Below the pieces are notes generated by a model, which saw nothing but the letters and a program-made list of their open reading frames with translations, had not been told where the DNA came from and ran no database searches. DNA of 64,000 nucleotides from Diphasiastrum complanatum (Eukaryota; Streptophyta; Lycopodiopsida; Lycopodiales; Lycopodiaceae), in contig CM055095.1 in NCBI GenBank assembly GCA_029204225.1, forward strand, positions 55,895,790 through 55,959,789, given 5' to 3'. The position numbers and the translations under genes are program-made. This document shows, one piece after another, positions 25,401-33,419 of this stretch. Position 1 is the stretch's first letter, and each line of letters opens with the position of its first letter.

Positions 25401-28400
25401 ATGATTGATAGTGATTTGATAGGTCAAATTTACAACAAAACATGTCTGAGAAAACTAGAAAAACTAGAGCTAGAAATCAAGATTTGTCATAACTTCTTGA
25501 ATACTAATCCAAATGACCTACCATATGGATTAGATTAAAGCTAAGACAATGCTCTAAAATCTTATGTAAAGAAACTATAATTAAAACTCAAATCAAATCT
25601 GAAAAATTCAATCAAAGTGAAATTGTAATCATCGCTTGAAAATTGGTGCAAATGAAAGCTAAAATAAAGCTCTAGAAGGCTATAGAATCAAGTTAGAAGT
25701 TAAAAACGAAATCATATGACAAAAATTGGTCTAAGCCGACCTAAAAATTTAAAAATTAGAAACTAGCAATACGAAAGCTACAAAAGCAATAAACTCTTCC
25801 AATGAAATGAGAATCACGTTGAGGCCTTTTCAAGATGACGAAAACTTCAAGAAGTGGACGGAGATATGCCAGAAAGGCTCCATACAAGAGTATAATTTTG
25901 AGTTTTGGAGTTTAACTCTGAAGCTACCTACAGTATCTGACGTAGATCATTTACGCAGGTATATACAAGGACTACAGTCAGATATTGGAGTTGACGTAGC
26001 ATCACAGTTCTACATTGATTTGGATCAAGATATGTAGGTAGCACTTAAAATTGAGCCTAAATATGCTGGAAAGTGGTTGACTAAATCAGGAAATTCTAAA
26101 TTCGAAACTATTAGGCTGAACAGAATTCCAATACTCACAGGGATGATAAGAAAAGAAACAGATATTTTCAATACCCGACAATGAGATAAGCTGATAGAAG
26201 AAATGTCAATAGGAAGCACGTGGTTACAATGGAAGCCAAAGCAGAGGTTAAGCTTATCATATCAAAGCCAGAAATTGATCGACTTCAGCAACAGGGCTTA
26301 TGCTTTACTTGCAAGCAGAGATGAAAACGAGGGCATAAGTGCGACGAAGCCAAATTTGTTGGTATTTCCTTCATTGTTGAAGATGACGAAGACAAAGATA
26401 GTACGAGACAAGAGAATGTTGTTGATACTAAATTATTGCGAAGTAATGAAAGAAATGAAGATACTTCATGTGAAGAAAAATCACCACATAATCAGTCAGA
26501 CCACGAATAGCAGGACGGATCTATTAGAAGGGATCGGGAAGTTGAGTTATTGGGCATATCTCCAAATGCTTTCAATGGATCCCACTCAACAGAAGGAAAG
26601 TGTTTTGCTTAATAGATTGTGGTAGCACACACAACTTCTTTAATAGTCGATCGCTTCGGAGTTGCGGTTTAGCATCTTTGGATTCTTCTACTAAGATGAA
26701 AGTTCAGATCGCAAATGGAGTAACCATTCCTTGTAACAACATCACTCCTACAGTTAATTTGCAAATCAAAGATTATACCATTATAACAAGCTTCCATATA
26801 GTGGAGTTGGGTCCAATCGATGTTCTACTAGGAGTGGAATGGCTTAAAACTTTGAGAAATGTGACAATCAACTTTGATCAAGGAGTGATGAGCTTTAGGC
26901 AATGGAAACACCAACGAGCTACACACTGTTCAACCCACACAACAGCATTCAACATTACAATTGAGTTCTGTAGAGAAGGCTCAACGTTTGTCCAGAACGA
27001 ATGTGAAGATGTTTGTGCTAAAGATCGAAGAAGTTGAAGGACAAGTTAAAGAGGTCAAGGTTAAAGAAGTGAAGAAAGATGTGAAAGATCTAAGGATACG
27101 GAAGATCTTGGATAAATTTTCGGATGTGTTTGCTACCAGAAGGCGAACCACCGACTAGATTCGTAAATCATACCATTGAATTGGAACCAAGATCTAAACC
27201 GATTAACTTACCACCTTACAGACTGTCAAGAGCAGAAAAAGAAGAAGTGCACAAACAAGTTTAAGAGTTACTCTCACAGGAATTTAATGTTCAAAGTAAG
27301 TCACCTTTTGCCTCTCTAGTGTTACTTGTTAAGAAGAAAGATGGAAATTCAGGATGTGTATCAACTATCGAGCTCTTAACAAAGTTACCATCAAGAATAG
27401 ATATCCTATTCCCAGGGTAAATGATTTGTTGGATGCTTTGAAAGGAGCTAGGGTATTTTCAAAATTAGATCTACGCTCAGGATACCATCAGATCAAGGTC
27501 AAAGAGGAGGATCAACATAAAACAACTTTTCGGACTAACAGGGAACACTACGAATTCAAAGATATGTCATTCCGATTAACTAATGCTCCTGCCACATTTC
27601 AAGTTCTCATGAATAGGATCTTTGAACCTTATATATACCTATTTGTGTTGGTATTCTTTCATGACATCCTAATATATAGTAGAAACATGAGCATGCGAAA
27701 CATTTGGACATAGTTTTAAGTATTCTTCAAGAATACAAGTTGCTTGCCAAAATCACCAAATGTGAATTTGCTCGCGATGAGGTGGCATTCTTGGGACACA
27801 TCATGTCAAAGGAAGGAATCAAGGTGGATCAAAAGAAGATCAAGGTAATCAAAAACTAGAAATCACCTAGTAATGTCAGAGAATTGAGAGAATTTTTGGG
27901 TTTAGCATCCTATTATAGAAGGTTCATTCAGAACTTTTCAAAAGTCGCAGCACCGCTTACTCATCTTTTGAGGAGAAATAAATTTGAATAGAATGAAGAA
28001 CTCAGATGGCTTTCAAAGCCCTAAAGGAATCATTGATCACGTCTCCCTTATTGGTGCAACCTAATTTCAATATACCTTTCATGGTTATAGTGGAAGCCAG
28101 TGGTTCTAGAATAGGAGCTATTTTGAGTCAGACGGATGGAGTCATTGCCTACGAAAGTAGGAAACTCACTGATTTAGAAGCATCGTATCCCACTCATGAT
28201 AAGGAAATGTTGACAATCGTGCATGCACGCGACATTATTTATAATGTCTAAATTCTTGATTAAAGCGATCATAATAGTTTGAAATACTTCTTGAGCCAAA
28301 AGCAATTGAATGACAAGCAAAAGAGATGGTTGTCACAAGTTCAATCTTATGATTTTAATATTGAGTATCTTAAAGGGAAAGATAACGTAGTTGGGGATGC

Positions 28401-31400
28401 ATTATCAAGAATATGGTCTTTACATATGGGAGCATCCTCAGATTCTACAGAAGAATATGTAGCCTATTTGACGGAACATCAAAACAAAATTTTGGATCAC
28501 CCTTTAACAAAGGAGCACTGAATGTTGTGGTCAAAATTAAAATTTGGAGCAATTTCCGCAGTAACTCTATTGAATGTTGATTGGATAAAGGAACTTCAAA
28601 CAGAGTCCATGGAGGATTCTGATTTAAAGAAAATTTGGGAGGAATTACATAATCCTAATTTGTCGTTCATCCTCGTTGTAGAAGGCAAGGACAAATATTG
28701 TTGTATGATAATTCTAGAGTTGGGCTTACTCCTAAATCTAAGTTTATTCCACATGTACTATATGAGCTAAATTCATCTCTGAGTGCTGGGCATAGTGGAA
28801 TGTTGAAGACATATCAAACAAACAGAAAGCTATTCAAATGGGCTGGTATGAAGAAGACTACATATACATATTCGCAAGAATGTATTTCTTGTCAAGTGAA
28901 TAAGGTGGAATATGTCGGTTTTATTGTTGGTTCATTCGAAATATCTCGAACTCCATATCTTGTAGGATCCATATGATTGAGAATCTGTTCATCCGTAAGT
29001 TCTGCCTCTCCATCGTAAGTCAAAGCATGACTAACATGTATAAGATCATCTTCAATTGGATCTGGGATTGAATCAGTTGATATCCAAGCTAGGTTCATTA
29101 TATTTAATGGAAAAGTGATCGGCGTGTCCACAGTAAGGAAATTTCACTCAATTCGGATTGATTATCTTGTTGGCACATAAAGCCTACTGTACAATCCATT
29201 GTTGCAAGAGCTTGATTCCAATTGACAGTGTCGGTTTGAGAGTCATAGTGAACTCCCAGAGTCTTCACTTGTGGATCACAGGTATGATCTGTTGTTGATG
29301 AATCATCATCCCCTCTTTGGACTACTGGCTTGAGTCCAAGTGATTGGATCTACTTTGACCGCACGCTCACGATTCTCAAAAGTAATTTTGTCGGTGCCCC
29401 AGTTATGAATTACTTGCGCAACTCGTAACCATGGACGTCCCAATAGAACTCGATATACATTTGGTGCGTCAGGTAAGTCCATTACTACAAAAGTAATGAC
29501 AAACTGAACTCCAACTGTTTTGACAGGTATATCTTCAACCATTCCTCTTCAGCTAGCTTAATGGCAAAAGTGGCAGGCTTCAGCTTGGTAAGTCCCCATT
29601 TTGCACATAGCTTGGTTGAAATCAAATTAACTCCTGAACCTCCATCAATCACGGCTGCTTCTTCACTAAATTGTATGTGCTGTATTGGCAGGGTGATGTT
29701 TTTCTGCTCACTTTCCCAGGCTACTCCCACATTGAGTACTTCGTTCGATTCTTCAAACCCAGCACAAAAAAGTGGCTTCTGACGGACTGGTGGTTCCATT
29801 TGAGTCAATCTTTCTGCTGATACTTCTTTTGCTTTCGGCACCAGCTTAAGAAATTCTCCCAGTGTAATATCCATCTTGCTAGACAACATATTCATGATCA
29901 TTTCCGTTTGCGGTGCTTCTGGTTCTATCATCTTGAAAGATTCTTCATGATGGTGCAATTGTGTATTAACATCTGTTCTTGGATCTGCTTGTGCCATAGA
30001 AGGAAAAAGAACTTCGGCTGTTGTTCGCGAATTGTTTGACTTTCGCGAATCATTCGACCTTCGAGTCAAGGCATGTTGACTTTCGTGAATTGTTCGTGTC
30101 GCCTTGCTCCGTGTCGCGATGTGATTTCATAATTTTCTAAAATCTGACTCTTCGTGTCTTTGATCAGCATCAAGGAATTTCCTATCATGAGGGAATCATC
30201 CACGAAAATAGTCAGCATCACAAAATCTTTTCCTACTCTTTTTATGTAGACATTACAGTCTGGTTGTGTAGGATTGAAGTCTAGAGACTTCAGAAGACTG
30301 TCGAGCTTCTTGTACCAAGCTCGTGATGCCTGCTTTAGACCATAGATGCATCTTTGCAACCGACAGACATATTGTCTATTGTCGGGGTCTTCAAATCCTT
30401 CAGGCTGCCTCATGAAGATTTCTTCCTCTAGATCTCCGTGGAGAAAGGCTGTTTTCACATCAATCTGGTGAATTTCCAGATTGTGTTGTGTAGCGTATGC
30501 AAGCAGTAGTCGTATGCTTGTCATCTTGACCACCGGCGAACAACCAGGTTTATTGCATCCACTATCTATTCTTACCCAACATTGGACAAGTATTAGCATG
30601 GATTTTATACCTTCTTTGCCTACAACGTCTGGAGGATATGATGGTACTTATGTGGTGCACATTTCTTACCTTATAAAACTATTGACATTGCAACCCAAAT
30701 AGCATAGATATTTTTAAAGAATGTCTTCAAATTACATGGAATACCAACGGAGATAGTGAGCGATAGAGATGGCAGATTTATTTCCACTTTCTAGAAGGTC
30801 TTAATGGACAAGTTGGGCACTAAACCATGCTTAAGTACATCATTTCATCCGGAAACTGATGGACAAACGAAAAGGGTCAACCAGTGGCTAGAGTGCTATC
30901 TACGACATTTTGTTTCAAATCATTAGACAAAGTGGATACAGTGGTTGTACTTAGCTGAATTTTGTTACAACAACACTCCACATGTGTCGATTGGCATGAT
31001 TCATCCTTGCTAGCTTAGGACCAACCCTTTGGTCACACCCATGTTGTTTGTATTGGGAACATAATAGAAACAAGGATCTAACATTCGGATTCGCACTTCA
31101 AATGAGGGCCCGTGATTGCTAAAAATGTGCCTCCTTCCACAATAATGATTTGACTATCTTCCACCCTCTCCGACCTTAGTAACCTTAATGCAAGCTCGAC
31201 TATTCTCTGAGTGCCACAATGAGCTCGGGCTAGCCTAGCTCAAGATACATTAATGGTGCTTTGTAGTCTAGAAATTCTTGGAGATCAACAGCATTTTGCC
31301 CATGCAACAGTCAACTATAGTTGCATGCCATATACTTGCAACTTTCACAAATGCAAAAAATAGTCCTTCTACCAAACCTCAGAAATCTATCCTTGTGTCT

Positions 31401-32627
31401 TGGTATCCATATAGATCTTGAGCATTTAACAAAGTTGTGGTCATGGTCTACTCCCTCTCGTTGGCTCTACATCTTGCAAGTTAACATACAACTAAATATA
31501 TGAAAATAACACATGCAAGCTATTAGTGTTTGACCGACATCTATGCGTGGACGTACCTGTTCATAATCTTCATGGAAGAGATTCAAAGCAAATTTGATGC
31601 AAAATTGCAAATAACTTGACTAAGAAAACAATAAAAGGATTTCTGAATGTTGTAGATCACTTGCTGTCAAAAATGACATTTGTATTCAAGTTACCATTAC
31701 CCAAGAATAGTGAAAGTTGCATGCATAAAGGTTCGTCCACAATTCTTTCAAGAATATACATGTAGCCTGATGTGTTAGATTACTATCACCTTCTCAAGGC
31801 AAGGGACAACACAATCATGTTGCCATTTGGCACAAAAGAGCACAGCTAATCAACAAAGTTTCAAATCAGACAGAGCTATTCCACTACATTCACATTGCAT
31901 GAAGCCAACAACAAAATTTTAAAAAACAAAAGAGTAAGTTAAGAGGAATTACTGCACTAGGTATGAATCACAATACTTCTACAATCAAAGTCCAAACCTA
32001 ACAGCAACAGAAACACTTGAACATAAGATTTAACTTCAATCTTTTCGAAAGGAATTATCTGCGAATAGTTGGTACATATTCCTTAGCTGAGCAGCTAAGA
32101 ATAAATTCTCACTTTCCAGGAAGCAACTCAAATTGATATGAAAAAGCATTTACCAAGCTTAGCATTCAGATAGCCTTACAAATTGATGCAAATGTAGGAG
32201 GAAATAATTATTCAAAACGCTAAAATTTAGAAAATTCCGTTGAAAGACATTCATATGAAAAAATCTGCAGAAATGGTGAGAAGAAGAACCATAATTTGAA
32301 CTCTGGAAGACGCCGAACAAAGGGTTTGAACTCGTCACTTCCCTTGCTGGGCAAAGAAGGCCCTTCGCTCTCCATATCCACTTGAGGAGAAAGAAACCCT
32401 ATCAAAAGGTTGAGAATGTAGATCCCCAGCCCATATGTTACTATATAGAACCCTTGCAAATAATAGACTCGCAACACATAGATTGCAGCCACTGCAAAAG
32501 ATCCCACCCATCGAGCCGCAAGATGTGGTGCAGACTTGTCCAGGTAATACTGGAACTTCCGGGCAAGATCGTTCTTCCACTTTAACGCTGGGCTCACTTC
32601 TCCAGGCTCCCCGTAAAGCGCATCCAT
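13356..32627 (-). CDS. RER1: RER1-family ER/Golgi sorting receptor, three exons, giant first intron
   Basis: Rer1 is a four-pass membrane protein of early Golgi that returns ER membrane proteins via COPI. Coding exons are 32627-32290, 13703-13523 and 13412-13356, giving 191 residues, the normal plant length. Exon 1 has ATG at 32627, [19 protein letters not shown] (residues 17-35), two membrane spans (about 41-80) and [15 protein letters not shown]. Exon 2 completes Trp113 (codon split TG|G) and supplies the last two spans ([15 protein letters not shown]) and [14 protein letters not shown]. Exon 3 gives [18 protein letters not shown] and a TAG stop. Introns are phase 2 then phase 0, all GT-AG; donor 1 is the weak G|GTTCTT. 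Reading frame is fully intact, so the gene is probably functional despite an 18,586-bp intron 1 full of transposons. Confidence 0.95.
13523..13703 (-). CDS. RER1: RER1 exon 2
   Basis: 181 nt: one base completing Trp113, then 60 codons from [11 protein letters not shown] to SFGKQ, covering membrane spans three and four. Acceptor TTGCAG|GTACGC and donor GCAG|GTACAA on the minus strand. Confidence 0.95.
14657..15370. mobile_element. Non-autonomous inverted-repeat element with GC-rich core, copy A
   Basis: The ends are CATAGATGCAC (14658-14668) and its exact complement GTGCATCTATG (15360-15370); just inside both ends are AATCGCGATTC-type words, so the inverted repeat is about 25-30 bp with gaps. 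AAACATA occurs immediately outside on both sides (14650-14656 and 15371-15377) as a probable target duplication. A core of C- and G-runs (about 14905-15000) sits in AT-rich DNA. Copy B at 24092-24865 shares ends, order and most of the body. No coding of its own. In addition an about 75-bp direct repeat (GGAAACCCTAAAA... to ...ACAATGGC) flanks copy A at about 14570-14645 and 15395-15460. Confidence 0.8.
15378..17724. other. Intronic DNA without recognisable gene
   Basis: AT-rich, no conserved coding on either strand. At 17450-17520 is a CATAGTTGCC word followed by GTTCCGTTCCGGAAC/GGTTCCGGAACG inverted repeats, resembling one end of another inverted-repeat element, but no partner end was found nearby. 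Confidence 0.4.
17730..18027 (+). repeat. Copia 5' LTR, truncated
   Basis: Matches 20104 to about 20437 of the 3' LTR apart from substitutions and the internal gap; homology ends at AAATGCTTTTGA, after which RT coding begins. Confidence 0.88.
18028..18760 (+). pseudogene. Copia reverse transcriptase
   Basis: Starts at [19 protein letters not shown] (canonical [18 protein letters not shown]), then [16 protein letters not shown], and the catalytic YVDD replaced by HVDD ([11 protein letters not shown]), then LGMRI and [16 protein letters not shown]. Frame changes occur near [12 protein letters not shown] non-homologous block of about 750 bp (about 18725-19505) separates it from RNase H. Inactive: the catalytic box is mutated, the N-terminal third of RT is missing and the frame is broken. 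Confidence 0.85.
18770..19500. other. Insertion splitting the copia RT-RNase H region
   Basis: RT stops near [10 protein letters not shown] and the sequence resumes at RYLRGTK, which is adjacent in intact copia proteins. The about 750 bp between is AT-rich with CTCTCTCTCC runs near 18850 and no coding I recognise; no clear terminal repeats were seen. Confidence 0.6.
19514..20039 (+). pseudogene. Copia RNase H domain
   Basis: [24 protein letters not shown] carries the first RNase H aspartates (shown in part: YVDSDMAG), followed by [16 protein letters not shown] with the catalytic Glu, [20 protein letters not shown] and the C-terminal [15 protein letters not shown]. This part of the frame is intact to the TGA at 20037-20039. 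The 3' LTR follows 64 bp later. Confidence 0.9.
20104..20524 (+). repeat. Copia 3' LTR, 421 bp
   Basis: Begins TGTTGGAAATG and ends TTACA next to the TATCA duplication. It retains the block missing from the 5' LTR. Confidence 0.85.
20690..21620 (-). pseudogene. Ty3/gypsy RT-RNase H remnant
   Basis: On the minus strand, motifs appear in order across several frames: [10 protein letters not shown] region, [15 protein letters not shown] (catalytic YLDD changed to YLED), then in RNase [37 protein letters not shown] and IKYCERTLT. Many stops and frameshifts make this a very old insertion. It is parallel to RER1 transcription and lies wholly inside intron 1. Confidence 0.65.
22750..23105 (+). repeat. 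Gypsy-type LTR 3' portion with TATA box
   Basis: GATTGCCTATAAGTAGGCAAG near 22773-22793 is a TATA box in LTR promoter style, followed about 310 bp later by the LTR end and a degenerate primer-binding site TTGTGATATCAAAGCTTAGGATCC-like segment. The LTR 5' edge is not resolved. Confidence 0.55.
23046..23237. repeat. 82-bp palindromic arms made of two LTR-end/PBS units
   Basis: The sequence 23046-23127 is repeated as its reverse complement at 23156-23237, with a 28-bp spacer. Each arm is the last part of an LTR plus the primer-binding site; the minus-strand arm keeps the intact PBS TGGTATCAGAGC (23176-23165), the plus arm has TGATATCAAAGC. This is a head-to-head arrangement of two element beginnings. 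Confidence 0.9.
23165..23176 (-). promoter_or_regulatory. Primer-binding site (initiator tRNA-Met type)
   Basis: Minus strand TGGTATCAGAGC, complementary to the 3' end of plant initiator tRNA-Met, the standard primer site of plant LTR elements. Confidence 0.85.
23233..23415 (+). pseudogene. Gypsy integrase core fragment
   Basis: Encodes [15 protein letters not shown], then [29 protein letters not shown]: the start of the integrase catalytic core with its first Asp ([11 protein letters not shown]). Only 60 codons remain. The same segment, beginning at the same CAACCAGG word, recurs at 30541. Confidence 0.85.
23470..23900 (-). pseudogene. Gypsy gag N-terminal fragment
   Basis: Minus strand shows [20 protein letters not shown] followed by [16 protein letters not shown] and FEAAAYKW, the gag matrix/capsid start pattern (FxG..xxxxWLxxxxxYF). 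Upstream on that strand are the charged frames at 23829-23565. Frameshifts are present. It is truncated next to the plus-strand integrase fragment, so the junction is chimeric. Confidence 0.6.
24092..24865. mobile_element. Non-autonomous inverted-repeat element with GC-rich core, copy B
   Basis: Ends CATAGTTGCAC (24092) and GTTGCAACTATG (to 24865), with AATCGC/CGCGGTTC words inside, mirrors copy A at 14657-15370. The core 24400-24515 is an alternating C-run/G-run block. Flanks GATTAGTCT and GATTATCCG give only a weak candidate duplication. It shares with copy A the internal strings ATCTCCAGTGAAATGATTGC and GGCAAAACGCTGGTTTGACC. Confidence 0.8.
25807..26520 (+). pseudogene. Gypsy gag with zinc knuckle
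   Basis: [17 protein letters not shown] opens 76 codons ending at TAG 26035-26037; a second frame beyond 26230 contains GLCFTCKQR, a stop, then [10 protein letters not shown], a CCHC-type knuckle (C-x2-C...GHxC). Stops and frame changes abolish function. Confidence 0.7.
26600..27037 (+). pseudogene. Gypsy aspartic protease
   Basis: [11 protein letters not shown] replaces the usual LIDSGSTHNF (catalytic DSG changed to DCG). It is followed by the flap region and the conserved end [13 protein letters not shown], the C-terminal retropepsin motif ILG.xWL. The 145-codon frame is otherwise open. Confidence 0.85.
27180..27716 (+). pseudogene. Gypsy reverse transcriptase
   Basis: Contains [18 protein letters not shown] (motif 1), [19 protein letters not shown] (motif with first catalytic Asp), [15 protein letters not shown] and then FFHDILIYS, where the invariant FxDD is now FHD. 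Upstream [17 protein letters not shown] leads into it. The missing second-box aspartate and several stops show it is dead. Confidence 0.88.
28006..28470 (+). pseudogene. Gypsy RNase H
   Basis: [15 protein letters not shown] (usual DAS: the first Asp is changed to Glu), [20 protein letters not shown] with the conserved Glu, then [20 protein letters not shown] and [16 protein letters not shown]. One stop separates the two halves at about 28249. Confidence 0.85.
28700..28911 (+). pseudogene. Gypsy integrase HHCC zinc-binding domain
   Basis: [20 protein letters not shown], then the two cysteines in ECISCQVNK: half of the HHCC finger that precedes the integrase core. The catalytic core is absent because the sequence switches to an unrelated element. 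Confidence 0.75.
29040..30069 (-). pseudogene. Gypsy gag tail and aspartic protease
   Basis: Minus-strand frame 30069-29485 has a gag-like linker ([20 protein letters not shown]), then [20 protein letters not shown]; a frameshift near 29530 leads to the second frame with [20 protein letters not shown], the retropepsin C-terminus. Next comes [11 protein letters not shown], also present after the protease at 6.0 kb. Same DGG-type family as 4472-6108. Joined at both ends to unrelated elements. Confidence 0.8.
30087..30540 (-). pseudogene. Copia reverse transcriptase fragment
   Basis: [20 protein letters not shown] starts the minus-strand RT, followed by [34 protein letters not shown] and [11 protein letters not shown] (YVDD box as FVDD). 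About 150 uninterrupted codons are well conserved, so this copy is younger than its neighbours. It begins exactly where the plus-strand gypsy integrase fragment ends. Confidence 0.9.
30541..31080 (+). pseudogene. Gypsy integrase core remnant
   Basis: [15 protein letters not shown] and [17 protein letters not shown] in frame, then, across stops, pieces of the catalytic core (SDRDGRF-like, [20 protein letters not shown]-like) and [11 protein letters not shown]. Same 5' breakpoint as the copy at 23233 but retains about 350 bp more. Confidence 0.75.
31090..32215. other. RER1 intron 1, 5' part, no recognisable gene
   Basis: AT-rich DNA with no conserved coding. It may be the least disturbed part of the original intron. 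Confidence 0.4.
32290..32627 (-). CDS. RER1: RER1 exon 1 (coding part)
   Basis: Encodes residues 1-112 plus two bases of codon 113. The open frame runs on into the intron to 32220, but family homology stops at LW, exactly where a GT donor (32289-32288) lets Trp113 be completed by exon 2. The leader upstream on the minus strand contains TTAGGGTTTGC, a telo-box-like word common in plant leaders of housekeeping genes. Confidence 0.93.
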
Positions 32628-32639
32628 TGATTAAAGTTG

Positions 32640-33345
32640 AGTTTTGCTTGTGCAACACTAATTTCCCAATGCGACTCACCTTTAGGGCATTAGCAAACCC
32701 TAACTAGCAACAAACCAAGCTCGATCTGAGCCAATACTAGATGAAAATAGAGTAAGTCTTCCAATGCTCCAGCAAACTTAGCTTGTAATGAAAGATCTAA
32801 AGCAAAACAAGCTCCGATAACAGGCCGATGTTGCCAGTGTTCAGGGCCGCCCTGGAATCAGACTGTTTGCAACAATATATGAATTCAAACAGATAAAGTG
32901 TTCCAAGGGTTGTCTGCTACAGCTGAAATGAGCAGCATGAAGGTGCAATGGCAACAATTAGTGTATGGAATAAGGCTTCAAGTGGCGATCCAGCTTTCCA
33001 TCTCGCGGCTGCCACAATTTTGTGTGGAGGGAGAAGGAAGGCGAGAGCAGGCAGAAGAGGGAGGGAAGAGCGAAGAAAAGGGAATGAGAAGCACAAGGGG
33101 CAAAATCAGGAAGTCACAAGTCACATCACACCCAAACCCAAAGCACTCAAGTGCACCCAAAAGTACTCTAAGTGCACCCAAGGGCGCGAGGCAGCGGGAG
33201 CCACGCCGAGCACTTCCACGCCCGGGCACCCATACATGCGAGATAATGGGCATGTTTGCCTATATTTCTCCTTTCAGAAATCCCAAAGATATGCTTATGG
33301 GATAATCTTTTGGCTGCCCGGACACGTGGCACGAGGGCAGCCAAT
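32640..33345 (-). promoter_or_regulatory. RER1 leader and promoter region
   Basis: Upstream of the RER1 ATG the minus strand is TTAGGGTTT-containing near 32690 and strongly pyrimidine-rich at 33020-33105 (plus strand GGAGGGAGAAGG and GAAGAGGGAGGGAAGAGC), consistent with a plant core-promoter Y-patch or CT-rich leader. No TATA box was placed with confidence. Open frames on the plus strand here are by-products of this purine-rich composition. Confidence 0.45.
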
Positions 33346-33375
33346 TTAATATAATAATAATAATAATAATAATGT
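33309..33375. repeat. GGCTGCCC/GGGCAGCC hairpin followed by (TAA)n
   Basis: GGCTGCCC at 33312-33319 pairs with GGGCAGCC at 33335-33342; the preceding CTTATGGGATAAT word and the hairpin recur inverted at 40856-40905. An about 25-bp TAA microsatellite follows (33349-33373). Confidence 0.75.
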
Positions 33376-33419
33376 GTGGCTGAGGACGCACCGGAGCCAA
33401 ACAGCCACCGTGCTCCTTA

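Larger units (their letters stand above)
25804..28976 (+). mobile_element. Ty3/gypsy gag-pol, broken, truncated in integrase
   Basis: Domain order is gag (25807 on), zinc knuckle, protease, RT, RNase H and integrase zinc finger, all plus strand, then an abrupt change to minus-strand gypsy protease DNA at about 28911. This is the standard Ty3/gypsy order; the protease motif style (LIDxGSTHNF) suggests a chromovirus/Tekay-like lineage. No LTRs were found. It lies in RER1 intron 1, antisense to the gene. Confidence 0.85.
13704..32289 (-). other. RER1 intron 1, 18.6 kb
   Basis: Bounded by GT at 32289-32288 and AG at 13705-13704 (TTCTATTGCAG on the minus strand, a good pyrimidine-rich acceptor). 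It contains, in plus-strand order, an inverted-repeat element (14657-15370), a copia element with TSD (17730-20524), gypsy RT-RNase H debris, an LTR/PBS palindrome, a second inverted-repeat element, a gypsy gag-pol, and gypsy and copia fragments. Most plant RER1 introns are short, so the length reflects repeated transposon insertion. Confidence 0.93.

Noticed and set aside
32220-32289. Extension of the RER1 exon 1 frame ([22 protein letters not shown]-type tail)
   Set aside because: It is intron read-through; the family sequence continues precisely in exon 2 at 13703.
32898-33349. Overlapping plus-strand frames of about 135 codons upstream of RER1
   Set aside because: No motifs; they follow the purine-rich composition of the RER1 leader/promoter complement.
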